Assembly: GCA_023376005.1 (NCBI GenBank) | Contig: CM042150.1 | Location: 76,117,865 to 76,181,864 of the forward strand | Reading direction: 5' to 3' | Length of the DNA: 64,000 nt | Source: Doryteuthis pealeii | Lineage: Eukaryota > Mollusca > Cephalopoda > Myopsida > Loliginidae | In this document: positions 33,148 through 44,090 of the stretch, one piece after another | How the letters are laid out: each line of letters opens with the position of its first letter | How positions within the stretch are numbered: the stretch's first letter is position 1 | Program-made: the position numbers and the translations under genes | Notes under the pieces: generated by a model | What the model was told of the DNA's origin: nothing | Databases searched by the model: none | The model's input: the letters and a program-made list of their open reading frames with translations, nothing else

Positions 33148-33464
33148 GATGCTGATAGTTATGCATCCTGCATCCCTGATGCACAAAAATCTAAAAGGAT
33201 GCAGTAAAATCGTATTCATGCATCCCAGTGTTTTTCTTTTTTTCCCTCACCATTTCAGACTAACTGTAAATAAATTTCAGTAGTTTCTTAGAAACGAATT
33301 ACATGGGATAGGTTACAAGGTTGCAGATAAACGGCTTAGTTGGGACCCATAAATACCCATAAAGTATCTTTAATTCTGTTAATAGGATTTAATAGGATTT
33401 TGGTGGAATTTTTGGTTTAAGTGGGACCTATCCGTGAATATATATGGTAGGTTGAATGATTGAT
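33142..33464. other. Unannotated DNA
   Basis: No supported feature. Confidence 0.4.
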
Positions 33465-33660
33465 TTTAATGGCATGTGAGCCCATCTAGGGTTATTTTAT
33501 GCCTAGAGGTTAGTGAATCACATTCATATTTACATTAATTTGTGCAGTTGTTTCTTCAGATTTCTTTTCCCACTCTTATCAAATATCAATAAATTTTAAA
33601 CAGATCTATTTGACCCCTAGATCAGGACCCTAACAGGTACTACAACTCTGAGTCCAAAAT
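33465..33660 (+). mobile_element. SINE family C fragment
   Basis: AATGGCATGTGAGCCCATCT, GGGTTATTTTATGCCTAG, CAGATCTATTTGACCCC and GACCCTAACAGGTACTAC show the 5' two-thirds of family C. Confidence 0.7.
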
Positions 33661-34324
33661 CTCATTTTGAAAATACTAAAATCCCAAATAGTTAACAGAA
33701 TCTTATGAAATTTAAATTCAACTTTTCTTTACAAAAATCTATTGATTGCCTTTTGATTTTAATAATACATGTTTCACTGCACATTTCTTGGTAACAAGAA
33801 ACAGCTTTTCTCCTGATGAAAAATTCTCTTTTCTAATACATTTGCCAGCTGATACATTCAAGACAGATGTATACAAAAGTTATTTTTTGTTTTTATAAAT
33901 AGTCCCATGAGATTGATAAAAACGTTGTCTAAATTCTTGAGAGAGAAAGAGAGAAATAATTCATCAAAACTTGGTTGTTATTTGATCATCTTAACAGTAG
34001 CCATTTAAAACACATCATTCATTGTTTCCCAATGGCTTCTTTCCACTTTGGGATGAACCATCTGATAATATGTTTCATTCACATTTTGAGGTTTCAAACA
34101 GAGAAGGGTTTTTCTATAATATGCACATACATTTGTAATTCAAGAATATGCACATAGATTTTTTACTTTTGTAATATGAACATGATTCTATTCTCATAAT
34201 ATGCACACACATTTGTATTTTGTATAATGTGCAGATGCTACACTTTTATAAAATGCAGTTTTACTTCTTTTATCAGAAATTGTATTTGTACTTCTTATAT
34301 AAATACAAGGTGGCATGTGCTTTA
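33661..34324. other. Unannotated DNA with ATATGCACA repeats
   Basis: Between 34110 and 34230 the words ATATGCACA and TTTTGTAAT recur loosely. No gene. Confidence 0.4.
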
Positions 34325-34605
34325 ACAGTTATTTTCATAAGAAATGGACTTAACAATCTGAGTTCAAATCATGGATAAGGCTGGTTGCCTTTCCCATACT
34401 ACAAATACCCTTGGGAAAGGTATGCATCCAACTATTCTACCTCCAGCTATGGGTAAATAGTAGGGAAGACAGTGTTCTTAAGCCTTGCTATAGCAACTAG
34501 TCTAGGAGAAGGAAAACTCTTAATTCAAACCTTTTAAACTCCACTTAAGAAATTAACCTTGTGTCACATCCCTGCTCATGCAGAGATGTTGGTAAATATA
34601 TATAA
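34325..34605 (+). mobile_element. SINE family A
   Basis: Degenerate head with GAGTTCAAATCATGG, then CCTTGGGAAAGGTATGCATC, CTCCAGCTATGGGTAAATAG, CAACTAGTCTAGGAGAAGG and AATTAACCTTGTGTCACATC. It ends in GTTGGTAAATATATAT. Confidence 0.85.
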
Positions 34606-36275
34606 TAAATTCATGCATTTTTAATTCTGTGATATGCACATAGATTTTTACTTCTATAATATGCACAATCTATACTTTTATGATATGCATATGTATTTGC
34701 CTTTATATTTAACAAATAATCAGAATTTACAGTTATTCTTGGTTGAACCAGAATTAGGTTGCATATAAAACTACTAAGTGGATTGTTTTATCCAGTCTGG
34801 CAAGTATGCGTGCATGTGTGTTGAGTAAATGAATGGATATTTGTGTCCATGTAAGTCAGCCAGATGGAGATGGTGTGTATCTAAATATGAGCTATATCCA
34901 CAAATATATCATTTTTTATATATGTGCAACTGGCTATGTTTGAAGACAACCAAACAATTGATTCTCAGAAGATATCTTGCATGTTGAGCCAAGGGATACT
35001 TTTCATCTTGTTGCTGCCTCAAGTAGTACTATAATGGTATACTGGAACACTACTTTTCAACCTTTGACATCCATCCTTCTTTCTAGTAGAACTGATGAAG
35101 AAAAAAGTTTTCAAGTGATGATATGGCTGCAATGGGGGAAAAACACAAGAGTAAGAATCAGCTAAAAGCATCAAGATGGTGGCCAAGAGAATTCCTTGTA
35201 TTATCAAAATCAAGAAAGTTCATGAGAAACTTTTATAAAATAAACTCTCTATAAGTGGACAGAATTTCAAGAAGAATCATCAAATAGTTTATAGAGTAAA
35301 AACTTATATTTTGAACATCAGTACAAGAAATATACTTGATTTTGGAAGAAAACTATTAGAATTTGCTTCCCAATGCTGGGTGAGATATACTGAAAAAGTA
35401 TTGAGACTAAAGCTGTATTTACTAAGACAGAAATAAACAATGAATGAAACGTTAATTTTCTTCAAAACAATTCCTTTAGCATTCAACACACTTACTCGAG
35501 CAAATTTTCCTTTCCTTCTTTTATTCATTCCCTTCTTTCTCTCTTTCCTTTGCTCTTCTTTTCTTTTTTTTCAATTTATCTTTCTTTCACTCTTTCCTTC
35601 TTTATTTTTTTCTTTCTATCATGTTTAGCCTGTTCATTTTAATGAAATGACCCATCATTCATCTGAGGTGGTTATAAAGCAGGACACACATCTAATATAG
35701 GTAGAAGATTATAAACAATATATATATATATATATATGTGTGTATATGTATATGTTATATATATTATATATATATATATATATTCTCATGCCATATTGTT
35801 TCTTTTAATTTCAACATACAGATAAATTTTATGAGGAGAATATTTGACTATGAAAAATACAACAAATTAATATTACTTCTCAAATGACATAAACCTTAAA
35901 AGAAAATGAAAACACATTAAGGAACAACAAATACTTTTTATTAATAACTGACATTTATCTATACCATTCATCATTCTATTTCAAATGAAAATAAAAGATA
36001 CAAATTATATTCTTTAATATGTAGTTTTTAATCTTTGAATTCTATAAAATAAATATGGTATTCCAAGAACCAAATTTCATTAAAAAGAACATTTTGAAAA
36101 TTTCTGAAAGTCCAATTCTCTATTTTAGTTAAAATATTCTACCCATAAAAAAGCAAACCGAATTATTTAGATATGGACTGGCACTTCTGCTAAGGAGTAG
36201 AATATTGGTGTACTTTGTTGTAGAAGAAAATGTTTGTCCTTAGTCCTCTGCCTAGGATCTGTACACTCCACCTAC
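34606..36275. other. Unannotated DNA with pyrimidine tract and AT runs
   Basis: 35508-35625 is a TTTC/TTCC-rich tract. AT microsatellites lie at 35719-35738 and 35757-35782. No gene is supported. Confidence 0.5.
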
Positions 36276-36970
36276 CTTAGTGTTTCTAGTATTATCTGCA
36301 TTATTCGGACTATTGTCCCCATCTTCATTGTTATTTGTACAACGTTTCAACCAATACGCCCTCCGGCCTTCTTCAGATATTTCTCGTCGGACTCGGGAAC
36401 CTTCTCAGACTCGGGAACTTTCTTGTCGTAATCGGGAGCCATTACAGGACTTTGAACCTAACCCACGGGGGTATCCTGTTCCCATTCCGCTAACCATAGC
36501 TGGGGTAGGAGTTGTGTTAATTATTTTTCTATGTTACTGTCTCTACTCAGGATTGAACCTGGAATCCAGAGATAACTGTCACTTAGAACTATCTTAACCT
36601 AACTACCTTATCCACTAGGCCATGTGTCCAATTGGACGGGTTCAATCCTGAGTAGAGGCAGTAACATAGAAAAATAATTAACAAAACTCCTACCCCAGCT
36701 ATGGTTAGCGGAATGAGAACAGGATACCCCCGTGGACAAAATAAAGGGTCAGGTTCAAAGTTCCGAGATGGCTCCCGATTACGACAAGAAAGTTCCCGAG
36801 TCTGAGAAGGTTCCCGAGTCCGACAAGAAATACCTGAAGAATACCGGAGGGCATATCAGCCGAAACGTTGTACAAATAACAATGAAGATGGGGACAATAG
36901 TCCGAATAACGCAGATAATACTAATCATCAAGCCTCATCTCAAACATTCAGAGAAATACTTAGTGTTTTT
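36276..36970. mobile_element. Foldback SINE copy 3, best inverted dimer with 12-bp direct repeats
   Basis: Direct repeats CTTAGTGTTTCT (36276-36287) and CTTAGTGTTTTT (36959-36970) flank 36288-36958. The left half is a complete minus-strand unit. Its tRNA-like head lies at about 36548-36632, with A box TGGCCTAGTGG (reverse complement of 36612-36622) and B box GGTTCAATCC (36550-36559). The right half is a plus-strand unit truncated at its own B box (36639-36648), so the centre is head-to-head. Both arms share ACGACAAGAAAGTTCCCGAG, AACCATAGCTGGGGTAGG or its complement, CCGAAACGTTGTACAAATAA and GGGGACAATAGTCCGAATAA. Orientation of completeness is the mirror of copy 1. No protein is encoded. Confidence 0.9.
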
Positions 36971-37850
36971 GTCATGCTGTTCAAGTAAAAGACCTCTGGT
37001 GTAGATTGATATTTCCGATAAAGCCAATATTTATTTGTTAATTTTATATATCTGTTTGATTTTGGTACAGATAGAGAAAGAAAGAAAAATAGAGAAAAGG
37101 TTACATTGTTTATTAGTATTTATGCTTGCTTCTCATCCTATAGATTCTTTCTGGAGCATTGGTCTGCAGCTACACAATCCTAATGTTCATTTCAATTTTG
37201 ATTAATATCTCAGTCTATTCATATCTATCTATCTATCCTAGTCTGTGCATATATTTCTATCCATCAATTTATCTTGCTCTCTCTCTTTCTCTCTCTCTCT
37301 CTTTCTCTCTATTATACTAAAGCTAAGTGAATTAATGATTGTTTACTAAAGGCTTTTTTCTTGGTTATTTTACTGACAAAAAATTCATACTAATATAATC
37401 CTTGGTTTTAGGATTGAGTTTGAAAAAAATCCATTTTAATTGCTTCTAATAAATCATAATTTACAATTAAGTAAAAAACTGATACATCTCTTACATTACA
37501 TTCTACCTGTAACTTTCCCCCTCTCTATGTATATCTTGATTACCACCTCGTTATATATGTTAATCTCTCTGTGAGAATAAAGAGAGATAGGAGATTGAGT
37601 GTGAGAGGAACATTTAACTTACTTTATTTATATGTTAATTTTCAGCAGTAGTGAGCCCAAAATGATTCTAGAAATCAGGTTAATTTTAATTTAAATTTGA
37701 TCAGACGTTCATTTCTTAGAAATCTTACAAAATGATTTTAATTGTTTTTTAAAATTCTCCGGATGTATTTATTTAAAATAATTTAATTCACTTTGTAAAC
37801 TCACTTTTCCCTAATCTCAGTTATCTACCCAACAGGTCACATTTTGTCCA

Positions 37851-37898
<48 letters not shown>

Positions 37899-37924
37899 CT
37901 GTTCATATCTATTTATCTAATCCC
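36971..37924. other. Mostly unannotated; CT and AT microsatellites
   Basis: A small piece of the family E tail lies at 37145-37190 (TTCTTTCTGGAGCATTGGTC). A CTCTCT tract lies at 37270-37312 and an (AT)n run at 37853-37893. Confidence 0.5.
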
Positions 37925-38245
37925 ATAGACTACTTGGAGAGAGTAGGGACTGCAGCCACATCATGTGAATGATAATATTGTGGTTTCTATAGCAAGAACA
38001 TTTTATTGATTGGGGTTTCTTGTCCCAAACCTCCTAGTTATTTTATCTAAATTTTTTCTTCCCCCTTTTTGTCTACATACAATTCTAGAGAGCTCAGTCT
38101 ACCCTACTAATTATTCATAACTGGGAATGAGGAACAGAAATAGATTCATGCCTTTCTCTAGGGCATTAGTATGAAATGAAATGCAGTCAGCCTCATTCAT
38201 AATTTGAACTCAACATGTCAAGTCTATTTCCTGTGATGATAATTA
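37925..38245 (-). mobile_element. SINE family A variant with different 3' half (E)
   Basis: Matches 9560-9890: GACTACTTGGAGAGAGTAGG and CAGCCACATC at the tail side; CCTTTCTCTAGGGCATTAG and AATTTGAACTCAACATG at the head side. Confidence 0.6.
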
Positions 38246-38711
38246 TCCATGCATCCACATATGATTGAGACATAGTGTATAGATGTGTGTGCGTGTGTGT
38301 GTGCATGTGTCCATTGTCTTTGCATGCATGAAAACAAAATCCATCAGAAAGCTTTATGATATAGAAGTTGCAGCAATCAAAACACAATCATTTATGACTC
38401 ATCTTCTCTATGTATGACTCAAAGAATTATTTATCATCAAGCACTGGACGTATGGGTTATTTATTTTTGGATGTAGGGTCTGTCAATATGGATGGCGTAT
38501 TGCTAAACTAAATCATGCCATTCCTCTCACTGAATATAAAATAGAAGTATGTTTATAAGCATTGATCTTATGTTTTTTGTGTCTATGTGTGTACATGCAT
38601 GTATGTGGATATGTGTATATGCATGTGCATGCAATTATATGTGTGGGAGTATATGTATATCCATATATGTAAGCATATATCCATGGGGCATATCTATATG
38701 CAAGCATGTAT
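38246..38711. repeat. Cryptic simple-sequence DNA (TGTG/TATGTG)
   Basis: Loose TGTGTG, GTATATGCATG and ATATGTA words. Frames over it read as Cys/Tyr/Ile-rich nonsense. Confidence 0.6.
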
Positions 38712-38955
38712 ATATATTTACCAACCCCTCCACATGAGCAGGATGTGACACAAGGTCAATTTCTTAAGCGGAGTTTAACAGGTTTGAATTCAGAGTTTTC
38801 CTTCTCCTAGATCGGTTGCCTAACCACGGTTAAAGAGCCCAGTCTGCCCTACTATTTACCCATAGCTGGAGGGAGAGTAGAATTCATGCCTTTCCCAAGG
38901 GTATTAGCGCTAAGCAAAATGCAATTACCACGTCCAGGAATTGAACTCGGGGCAA
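38712..38955 (-). mobile_element. SINE family A
   Basis: Minus-strand copy starting at the tail ATATATTTACCAACCCCTCC, then GCAGGATGTGACACAAGGTC, CTCCTAGATCGGTTGCC, CATAGCTGGAGGGAGAG, CCTTTCCCAAGGGTATTAG and head side AGGAATTGAACTCGG. Well preserved. Confidence 0.85.
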
Positions 38956-39202
38956 GCATGTATAAATGCTTGTATGTGCATGCGGGGGTATGTGTATGTT
39001 CATATATGTAGAAGTGTGTGTGTCTCTGTGTGTGTGTGTGCACAAGTATGTTTGTAAGTGGTATATGTATATGCATGTGCATACAAGTATGTATGTATGA
39101 GGCGTTTGAGTAAACAAGTATGCATGTATGAGGTGTATATGTATATGCATCTGTGTAGAAATATGTGTATGCAGTTGGGTAAGAATATATGTATGTATGT
39201 AT
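38956..39202. repeat. Cryptic TG/TA simple sequence
   Basis: Irregular TATGTATGTGTATATGCATG words continue on both sides of the SINE. Confidence 0.6.
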
Positions 39203-39242
39203 GAAATTGTCCAGTTTCCACGAGAGGAAACTGGACAATTTC
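39203..39242. repeat. 17-bp palindrome at LINE 5' junction
   Basis: GAAATTGTCCAGTTTCC (39203-39219), six-base loop, exact reverse complement (39226-39242). The right arm is the first coding sequence of the LINE fragment that follows. Confidence 0.9.
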
Positions 39243-39830
39243 CACCACAGATACCTACGGCACATTATACACTAATACTGGCAGGACAAAGTGCCCAACA
39301 CAGACGTGCTGGAAGAAGCAAGCATGAACAGCATGCCTGCCATCATCTGCAAGAGATGCCAGCGTTGGCTTGGTCACGTCAGGAGGATGGACAAAGGCAG
39401 CATCCCCAAAGACCTACTGTATGGTGAATTAGTAAAGGGCACCCGACTGGTAGGGAGACCATGTCTGCACTTTAAAGATGTCTGCAAGAGGGACATGAAG
39501 ACAAGCCACATCAACACCAACCCATGAGAGGCTTGTATGACCTGGCACCTCCTCATCAAACAAGGAACGAAAAGGAGTGAAAAAGACAGGAAAGAAGCTG
39601 CCCCAGAAAAGAGAGCCATAAGGAAGGAGAAACAACAGCAACTCCAGTAAGCATCACTGTTTGTTTGCAGTCACTGCACCAGAGATTGCCATTCAAAAGT
39701 TGTCTGTTCAGCCACTCATACAGTTGTAGATAAAAAAGTGGACACTACACCATCGTCTTTAGTATCTATTAAAGATGATGGCGTAGTGTCCACTTTTTTT
39801 TATTATCTACAACTGCATGAGTGGCTGGAA
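39226..39830 (+). pseudogene. LINE 3' ORF end with zinc finger, 5'-truncated
   Basis: Starting at 39227 the plus strand reads KLDNFHHRYLRHIIH, a stop, then YWQDKVPNTDVLEEASMNSM, QRWLGHVRRMDKGSIPKDLL, YGELVKGTRLVGRP, FKDVCKRDMK and INTNP, a stop, then KRAIRKEKQQQLQ and FVCSHCTRDCHSK. This is the usual C-terminal half of a mollusc LINE polymerase ending in a C2H2-like finger; the finger has lost its His end. The frame is open 39291-39527. The 3' UTR contains a long stem-loop. It is the same general LINE type as 6628-7235 but another family. Confidence 0.8.
39710..39827. repeat. 118-bp stem-loop in LINE 3' region
   Basis: CAGCCACTCATACAGTTGTA at 39710 pairs with the segment ending GAGTGGCTG at 39827. 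The inner stem GTGGACACTAC...GTAGTGTCCAC is nearly perfect, with a short loop near GTATCTAT. Arms of about 55 nt with a few mismatches and an uneven A/T run. Confidence 0.85.
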
Positions 39831-39987
39831 GGATGCCAACAAAATGTGGGTATGTGTATATGCATGTATGTACAAGTATGTGAGCAGATACATGGAGACA
39901 TGTAAATGCACATATCTTTTATGTTAGTTGATGTTTCTAAAAGAGACTTATGTAACTATATATATATATGTAAATACATTATGCACA

Positions 39988-39989
39988 TT

Positions 39990-40038
<49 letters not shown>

Positions 40039-40040
40039 GT
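39988..40040. repeat. (AC)n(AT)n microsatellite
   Basis: CA run passing into AT run. Confidence 0.95.
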
Positions 40041-40133
40041 TTTCACATACATATATATGTATATATGCTCTATGAATGATGTTAAGCACTCTTTACTTAT
40101 AAATATAGCAAACTATATTATCAATATGTATAT

Positions 40134-40135
<2 letters not shown>

Positions 40136-40214
<79 letters not shown>
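40136..40214. repeat. (AC)n(AT)n microsatellite
   Basis: CA run then long AT run, ending where a LINE fragment starts. Confidence 0.95.
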
Positions 40215-40215
<1 letters not shown>

Positions 40216-40234
40216 CCATTACTTACAATCTAGT

Positions 40235-40410
40235 AAATGAGAAAAAATGTCCTAAATGCAATAAATCTTGCAGAACAGCTGGAGGCCTAAAATGACACAG
40301 TAAATACATGAGGACAATCAGCATCCTGGCCCCAACCTACTTCAATTTGTGACAAGGTCTTTAAGAGCCTTTCAGGGCTTGCAAGTCACCTCAGAGTGCA
40401 GAAATGTTAA
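40235..40410 (+). pseudogene. LINE C-terminus with two C2H2 fingers
   Basis: The plus strand reads CPKCNKSCRTAGGLK, a stop where the linker and first His should be, HSK, then after a frameshift LCDKVFKSLSGLASHLRVQK and C before a TAA stop at 40408-40410. Paired fingers with the CRTAGGLK signature are typical of the C-termini of cephalopod LINE polymerases. Only the last 58 codons are left, with an AT microsatellite on the 5' side. Confidence 0.7.
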
Positions 40411-40597
40411 AATCTTTGCATTTAATCTCATGCCTCATGGCCAACAAGAGTGCTGCCTGAGTGCTAGTTAACAGCCAATATATAAATGTATATATGGGTA
40501 GCAGTTTTTCTTTCATGCATGTTTGGTTAAAAATAACAGGAAGAATAGAAATACATTCTTTCTCATTGGTTGTTTTTAACCAAACGTGTGTGTATTC

Positions 40598-40603
<6 letters not shown>

Positions 40604-40665
<62 letters not shown>
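40604..40665. repeat. (AT)n(GT)n microsatellite
   Basis: AT run passing into GT run. Confidence 0.95.
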
Positions 40666-40671
<6 letters not shown>

Positions 40672-40683
40672 GTTAATTAATGC

Positions 40684-40712
40684 CTGAAGAAGATATCAGA
40701 AGGTCTGAAACA
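40684..40712 (+). other. CTGAAGAAG...CTGAAAC hairpin motif
   Basis: CTGAAGAAGATATCAGAAGG followed by TCTGAAAC. One of about nine copies in the window of a motif with a hammerhead-like outline; here the inner stem is weak. Confidence 0.4.
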
Positions 40713-40820
40713 CATGTCGCCAATGTAAAATAATAATTTTTTTTTTTCAAAACCTAATCCATTTTGTGGACCTTTTTTTTTTTATATATATTCAATTTTC
40801 TCCCGTTGGACCCATAACAA

Positions 40821-40825
<5 letters not shown>

Positions 40826-40910
<85 letters not shown>

Positions 40911-40950
40911 TATGTATATGTATATACATATATATGTATATATATATGGG
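40826..40950. repeat. (AT)n(GT)n compound microsatellite
   Basis: Long AT run, GT run, then TATATG words. Confidence 0.95.
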
Positions 40951-41262
40951 ATTATTTACATATGGATCAAAACTAGGATCAGAGTATTGCTCCACAGCAC
41001 TTATTCTTTGGATCAGAGTGTAGTATCTGTACATGTGGAAACCTTAAATAATAACTATAGTAAATACATATGAAAATAGTTATGTTAAAATGAATGCAAA
41101 ATGAATAACAAAGAAAAAAACATGTAAATATAGAAATGGTTATTTTAATCTTTAGATACAATTTTTTTGTAATATCTTTACTTACATTTCCATGGGCACA
41201 GATACTGTACTTTGATCCTTGGCAAAGGAGATAGAGAACAATACTGATCTTGATCAGGGTGC

Positions 41263-41318
41263 ACAATTTCTGCTAATATTACACTATAGTAATATAGTGT
41301 GATATTAGCAGAAATTGT
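41263..41318. repeat. 26-bp near-perfect palindrome with 4-nt spacer
   Basis: ACAATTTCTGCTAATATTAC plus ACTATA, spacer GTAA, then its reverse complement with one mismatch. Confidence 0.9.
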
Positions 41319-41499
41319 AGAAATTCAAACAAAGAAATACAAAATAAATAAATAATAAAAGCCACACTGTTCTGCACACACATAAATGTGCATATATTCA
41401 TGAAATTGCTTGTAAGTAAGTCCCTGAAAAATACATCAAACAGTTTTTTGAGAATTTTAAGAATAGATCAGATGAATAGTGCAGAGACTTGAAAATAAA

Positions 41500-41690
41500 G
41501 AACTATCTTAATGCAATAGTGACACCATTGTAATATAAATAGATAAATAACAATCTTGATGCAATGGTGACACCACTGTAACATAAATAGGATGTTCTTT
41601 TCACTCCTACCCCTCCACCCAAAATAGGATGAACTTTTCCTTACCCTCCCCCCAAATAGGATGTACTTTTCACTCCCCACCAAAAAAAAA
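41500..41690. repeat. Two short tandem duplications
   Basis: ATGCAATAGTGACACCATTG is repeated 55 bp later as ATGCAATGGTGACACCACTG. Just after it, TTTTCACTCC...AAATAGGATG is repeated about three times. Confidence 0.7.
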
Positions 41691-42734
41691 CTCCAATGGA
41701 TCATTATGCGAAATTGAGGACTTCTTCTTAGAATGATTTTATCCCCAAATCATCCAAGGGTTATTTGATATTTTTCTCTAAATATGCCTTGCTGAAAAGG
41801 GGATGTTTCTCATGATGTAGAAAAATACTGTCTGTTGTAGAATAGAAAATAATGTGGCAAAATATTTTGACTTTTAAAACATTTAAAATCTGATAGTTAT
41901 TGCATCATATTTTGCTTACATTTTCAGAAGTTATTCATTAAATGAAATTATGTTTTACACATTTTTCAACTAATAGAAATATTTTTCAAAAATTTAATAA
42001 ATCTTATAAAATTTAAATTAAAAATTGAAATGAACATTTTTTTTTTTAAATTAATTTTTCAGATTATGCTCATAGGCAAACAATAATATAGACTTTTAGA
42101 TCATGCCATAATTTCATTTAATTCATGAAAACTCAATAAAAGCTTTCTAAACTGAAAAGATGTTTTGGTTTTAATTAATTTATCATTTCACAATTTAATC
42201 CTGGGCAGATTTTCTTCAAAGGCAAGAAGTAAGTCTCATTTATCAAATAATGATTTGAATTTTGAGATCATGTTTTAAACTGAAATAAAAAATGATTTAA
42301 TTTCTTTGAAGATTTAATTTTAGATGCAATTGAAAGTGAGCAAAATTCTTAGAGGGCTCCTTCTTAATATTTTAGAATAAGTAGTAACTAAAAATTATGG
42401 GAACTATATAGTTTTTGCTTCTTTAAAAAAACTCATTAAATTATTTATTGAAAACTTAATTTATAAGAAAAAATATTAAGAAATTCTCCTCAAGGGGCAA
42501 CCACCTTCCCCTAGACTCTTGCCTGTCTCCACCCTAGTAGGAGTGCCTGCCAGTTTAGTTAAAGTTGTAAACTGTTGGACTACCTAGATAGGTGACTTTT
42601 TTTTATAGTGGTGAAGGCCTGTGTAGGACCAGCCACCTTTTTTGGATGATAATAGTAGAATGGCGCAGCAATGTGCCCCAGATTAAACTTGGTCAACACT
42701 CCTTAGGGTTTGAATAGCTCTAGTTGATAGTAGG
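41691..42734. other. Unannotated DNA
   Basis: AT-rich to 42480. 42490-42730 is GC-richer (GGGGCAACCACCTTCCCC, CTCCACCCTAGTAGGAGTGC) and may be an old repeat I cannot name. Confidence 0.4.
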
Positions 42735-42904
42735 GCAGACTGGGATAGAGATCTGTCTGCCATACTATTTACTGATAGCTTGAAGAAGAGATGGATTCAT
42801 AAATTTCTAAAGGGAATTAGACTGAAGTGAAATGCAAACAGCCTCATCTAGGATTTGAACTCAGCTTGTTGAATCCATTTCTTTCTAACAATAATTGTTA
42901 CACC

Positions 42905-42905
<1 letters not shown>
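42735..42905 (-). mobile_element. SINE family A fragment
   Basis: Minus strand: ATCTGTCTGCCATACTATTT, AGATGGATTCATAAATTTC, GGATTTGAACTCAGC and ATAATTGTTACACCATG, the head side. Tail missing. Confidence 0.65.

Positions 42906-42906
<1 letters not shown>

Positions 42907-42962
<56 letters not shown>
42907..42962. repeat. (AT)n(GT)n microsatellite
   Basis: AT run with short GT end, next to a SINE head. Confidence 0.95.
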
Positions 42963-42963
<1 letters not shown>

Positions 42964-43744
42964 AGGAAGAGATTTTGAAAAATCAGATTGACATATCAAG
43001 ACTATTGTTGAAATTTTAGGCATGAAACTCACCAGATGACATAGGCTGTGTGAGGTTAACATTAGAGCTCATTTGAGGTCACCTGAGGTCAAACAAAACA
43101 TTGGAAATAAATTTAACATCAGAATTTTCTCCAAACATTCTTCTTTTGAATGGCAAAAACATATATTACAATAAAAGGAAATATATCAGTTCCCTTTTTA
43201 GGCTAACATTAGTGTACACATCATTTTTGTTGTTGTGACACCTGAGAAAAACATCCCTAACCTTATATGAAATTGAATTTTATCCTCAAATTAACCAGAA
43301 GAAAGTTTAGAGAAAACCCTGACAAAAATTTATTTGAGTAAACTCTATATACACAGAGATATTAATGTTTGGAAAGTTCTTTTATTTGTTCTCATACACA
43401 ATGGAAAAAAAAGAATTAATGATGTGTACTCAGAATTCCTGTCATTTTGAGGGACTAAATCATTTGGTTTTGTTTTAGCATCAGAATATTTTTTTCAGGT
43501 ACATCTACATTTACATGTGTTATTAATGTAAATCTTTTTCTTATTTGAAATGATATTTCAGAAGAAGATATCAATGTCCATATTTTAACCAGGTTATCAT
43601 ATTTGCTACTATTTACTTCTTCAGGTCCACATGATTTCCCTGATAGTATATATATACATATGAAGATAGGATGGATGGGTTTAGAATCCGACAATATGAG
43701 GTAGATAAAAGGAAAAGTGAGCAAGAAATGAACAACTCAAAACA
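42963..43744. other. Unannotated DNA
   Basis: No supported gene. Confidence 0.45.
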
Positions 43745-43800
43745 AATCAAGGGTTGAAATGATTTTGTCCGTATTCACGAGGACATCTTCAGTCAAAATG
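43745..43800 (-). other. CTGAAGATGTCC...GGAC motif
   Basis: On the minus strand CTGAAGATGTCC, a 10-nt loop region, GGACAAAATC. The same outline as other copies of the motif, with a clean GTCC/GGAC stem. Confidence 0.4.
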
Positions 43801-43829
43801 ATTTTATTAAAGCAAAGTTACCTGCTGGT

Positions 43830-44090
43830 ACATGTGAATTGGTGAAGGATGGTGTGAGGGTAGTTTGGAGGATGAGGAGTAGATGTAGGGGAGTGCATGG
43901 GTAGGTCAGAGGGGGTGAGTATGTTGTTATAGGAGATGATGAGAAGGGGAGATTTGAGTGATGTGAGATCTTTGGGTTAGATATGTGGAGGAGTAGGGGG
44001 AATTTTTTGTTTCATGTGTGGGGGTGGTAGGTTATTGGGTCAGTTTGGTGGAGTATGGGAAGAGGGCTTTTTTTTTTTTTGTCAGAGTGT
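43830..44090. other. G/T-rich, C-poor tract
   Basis: About 260 bp with many GGG and GGTG words (GGATGGTGTGAGGGTAG, CAGAGGGGGTGAGTATG, GTGTGGGGGTGGTAGG) and very few C on the plus strand. No coding. Confidence 0.7.

Noticed and set aside
38852..39265. A 137-codon minus-strand frame
   Set aside because: It crosses a SINE and cryptic TG/TA repeats and has Tyr/Thr/His-rich composition without a domain.
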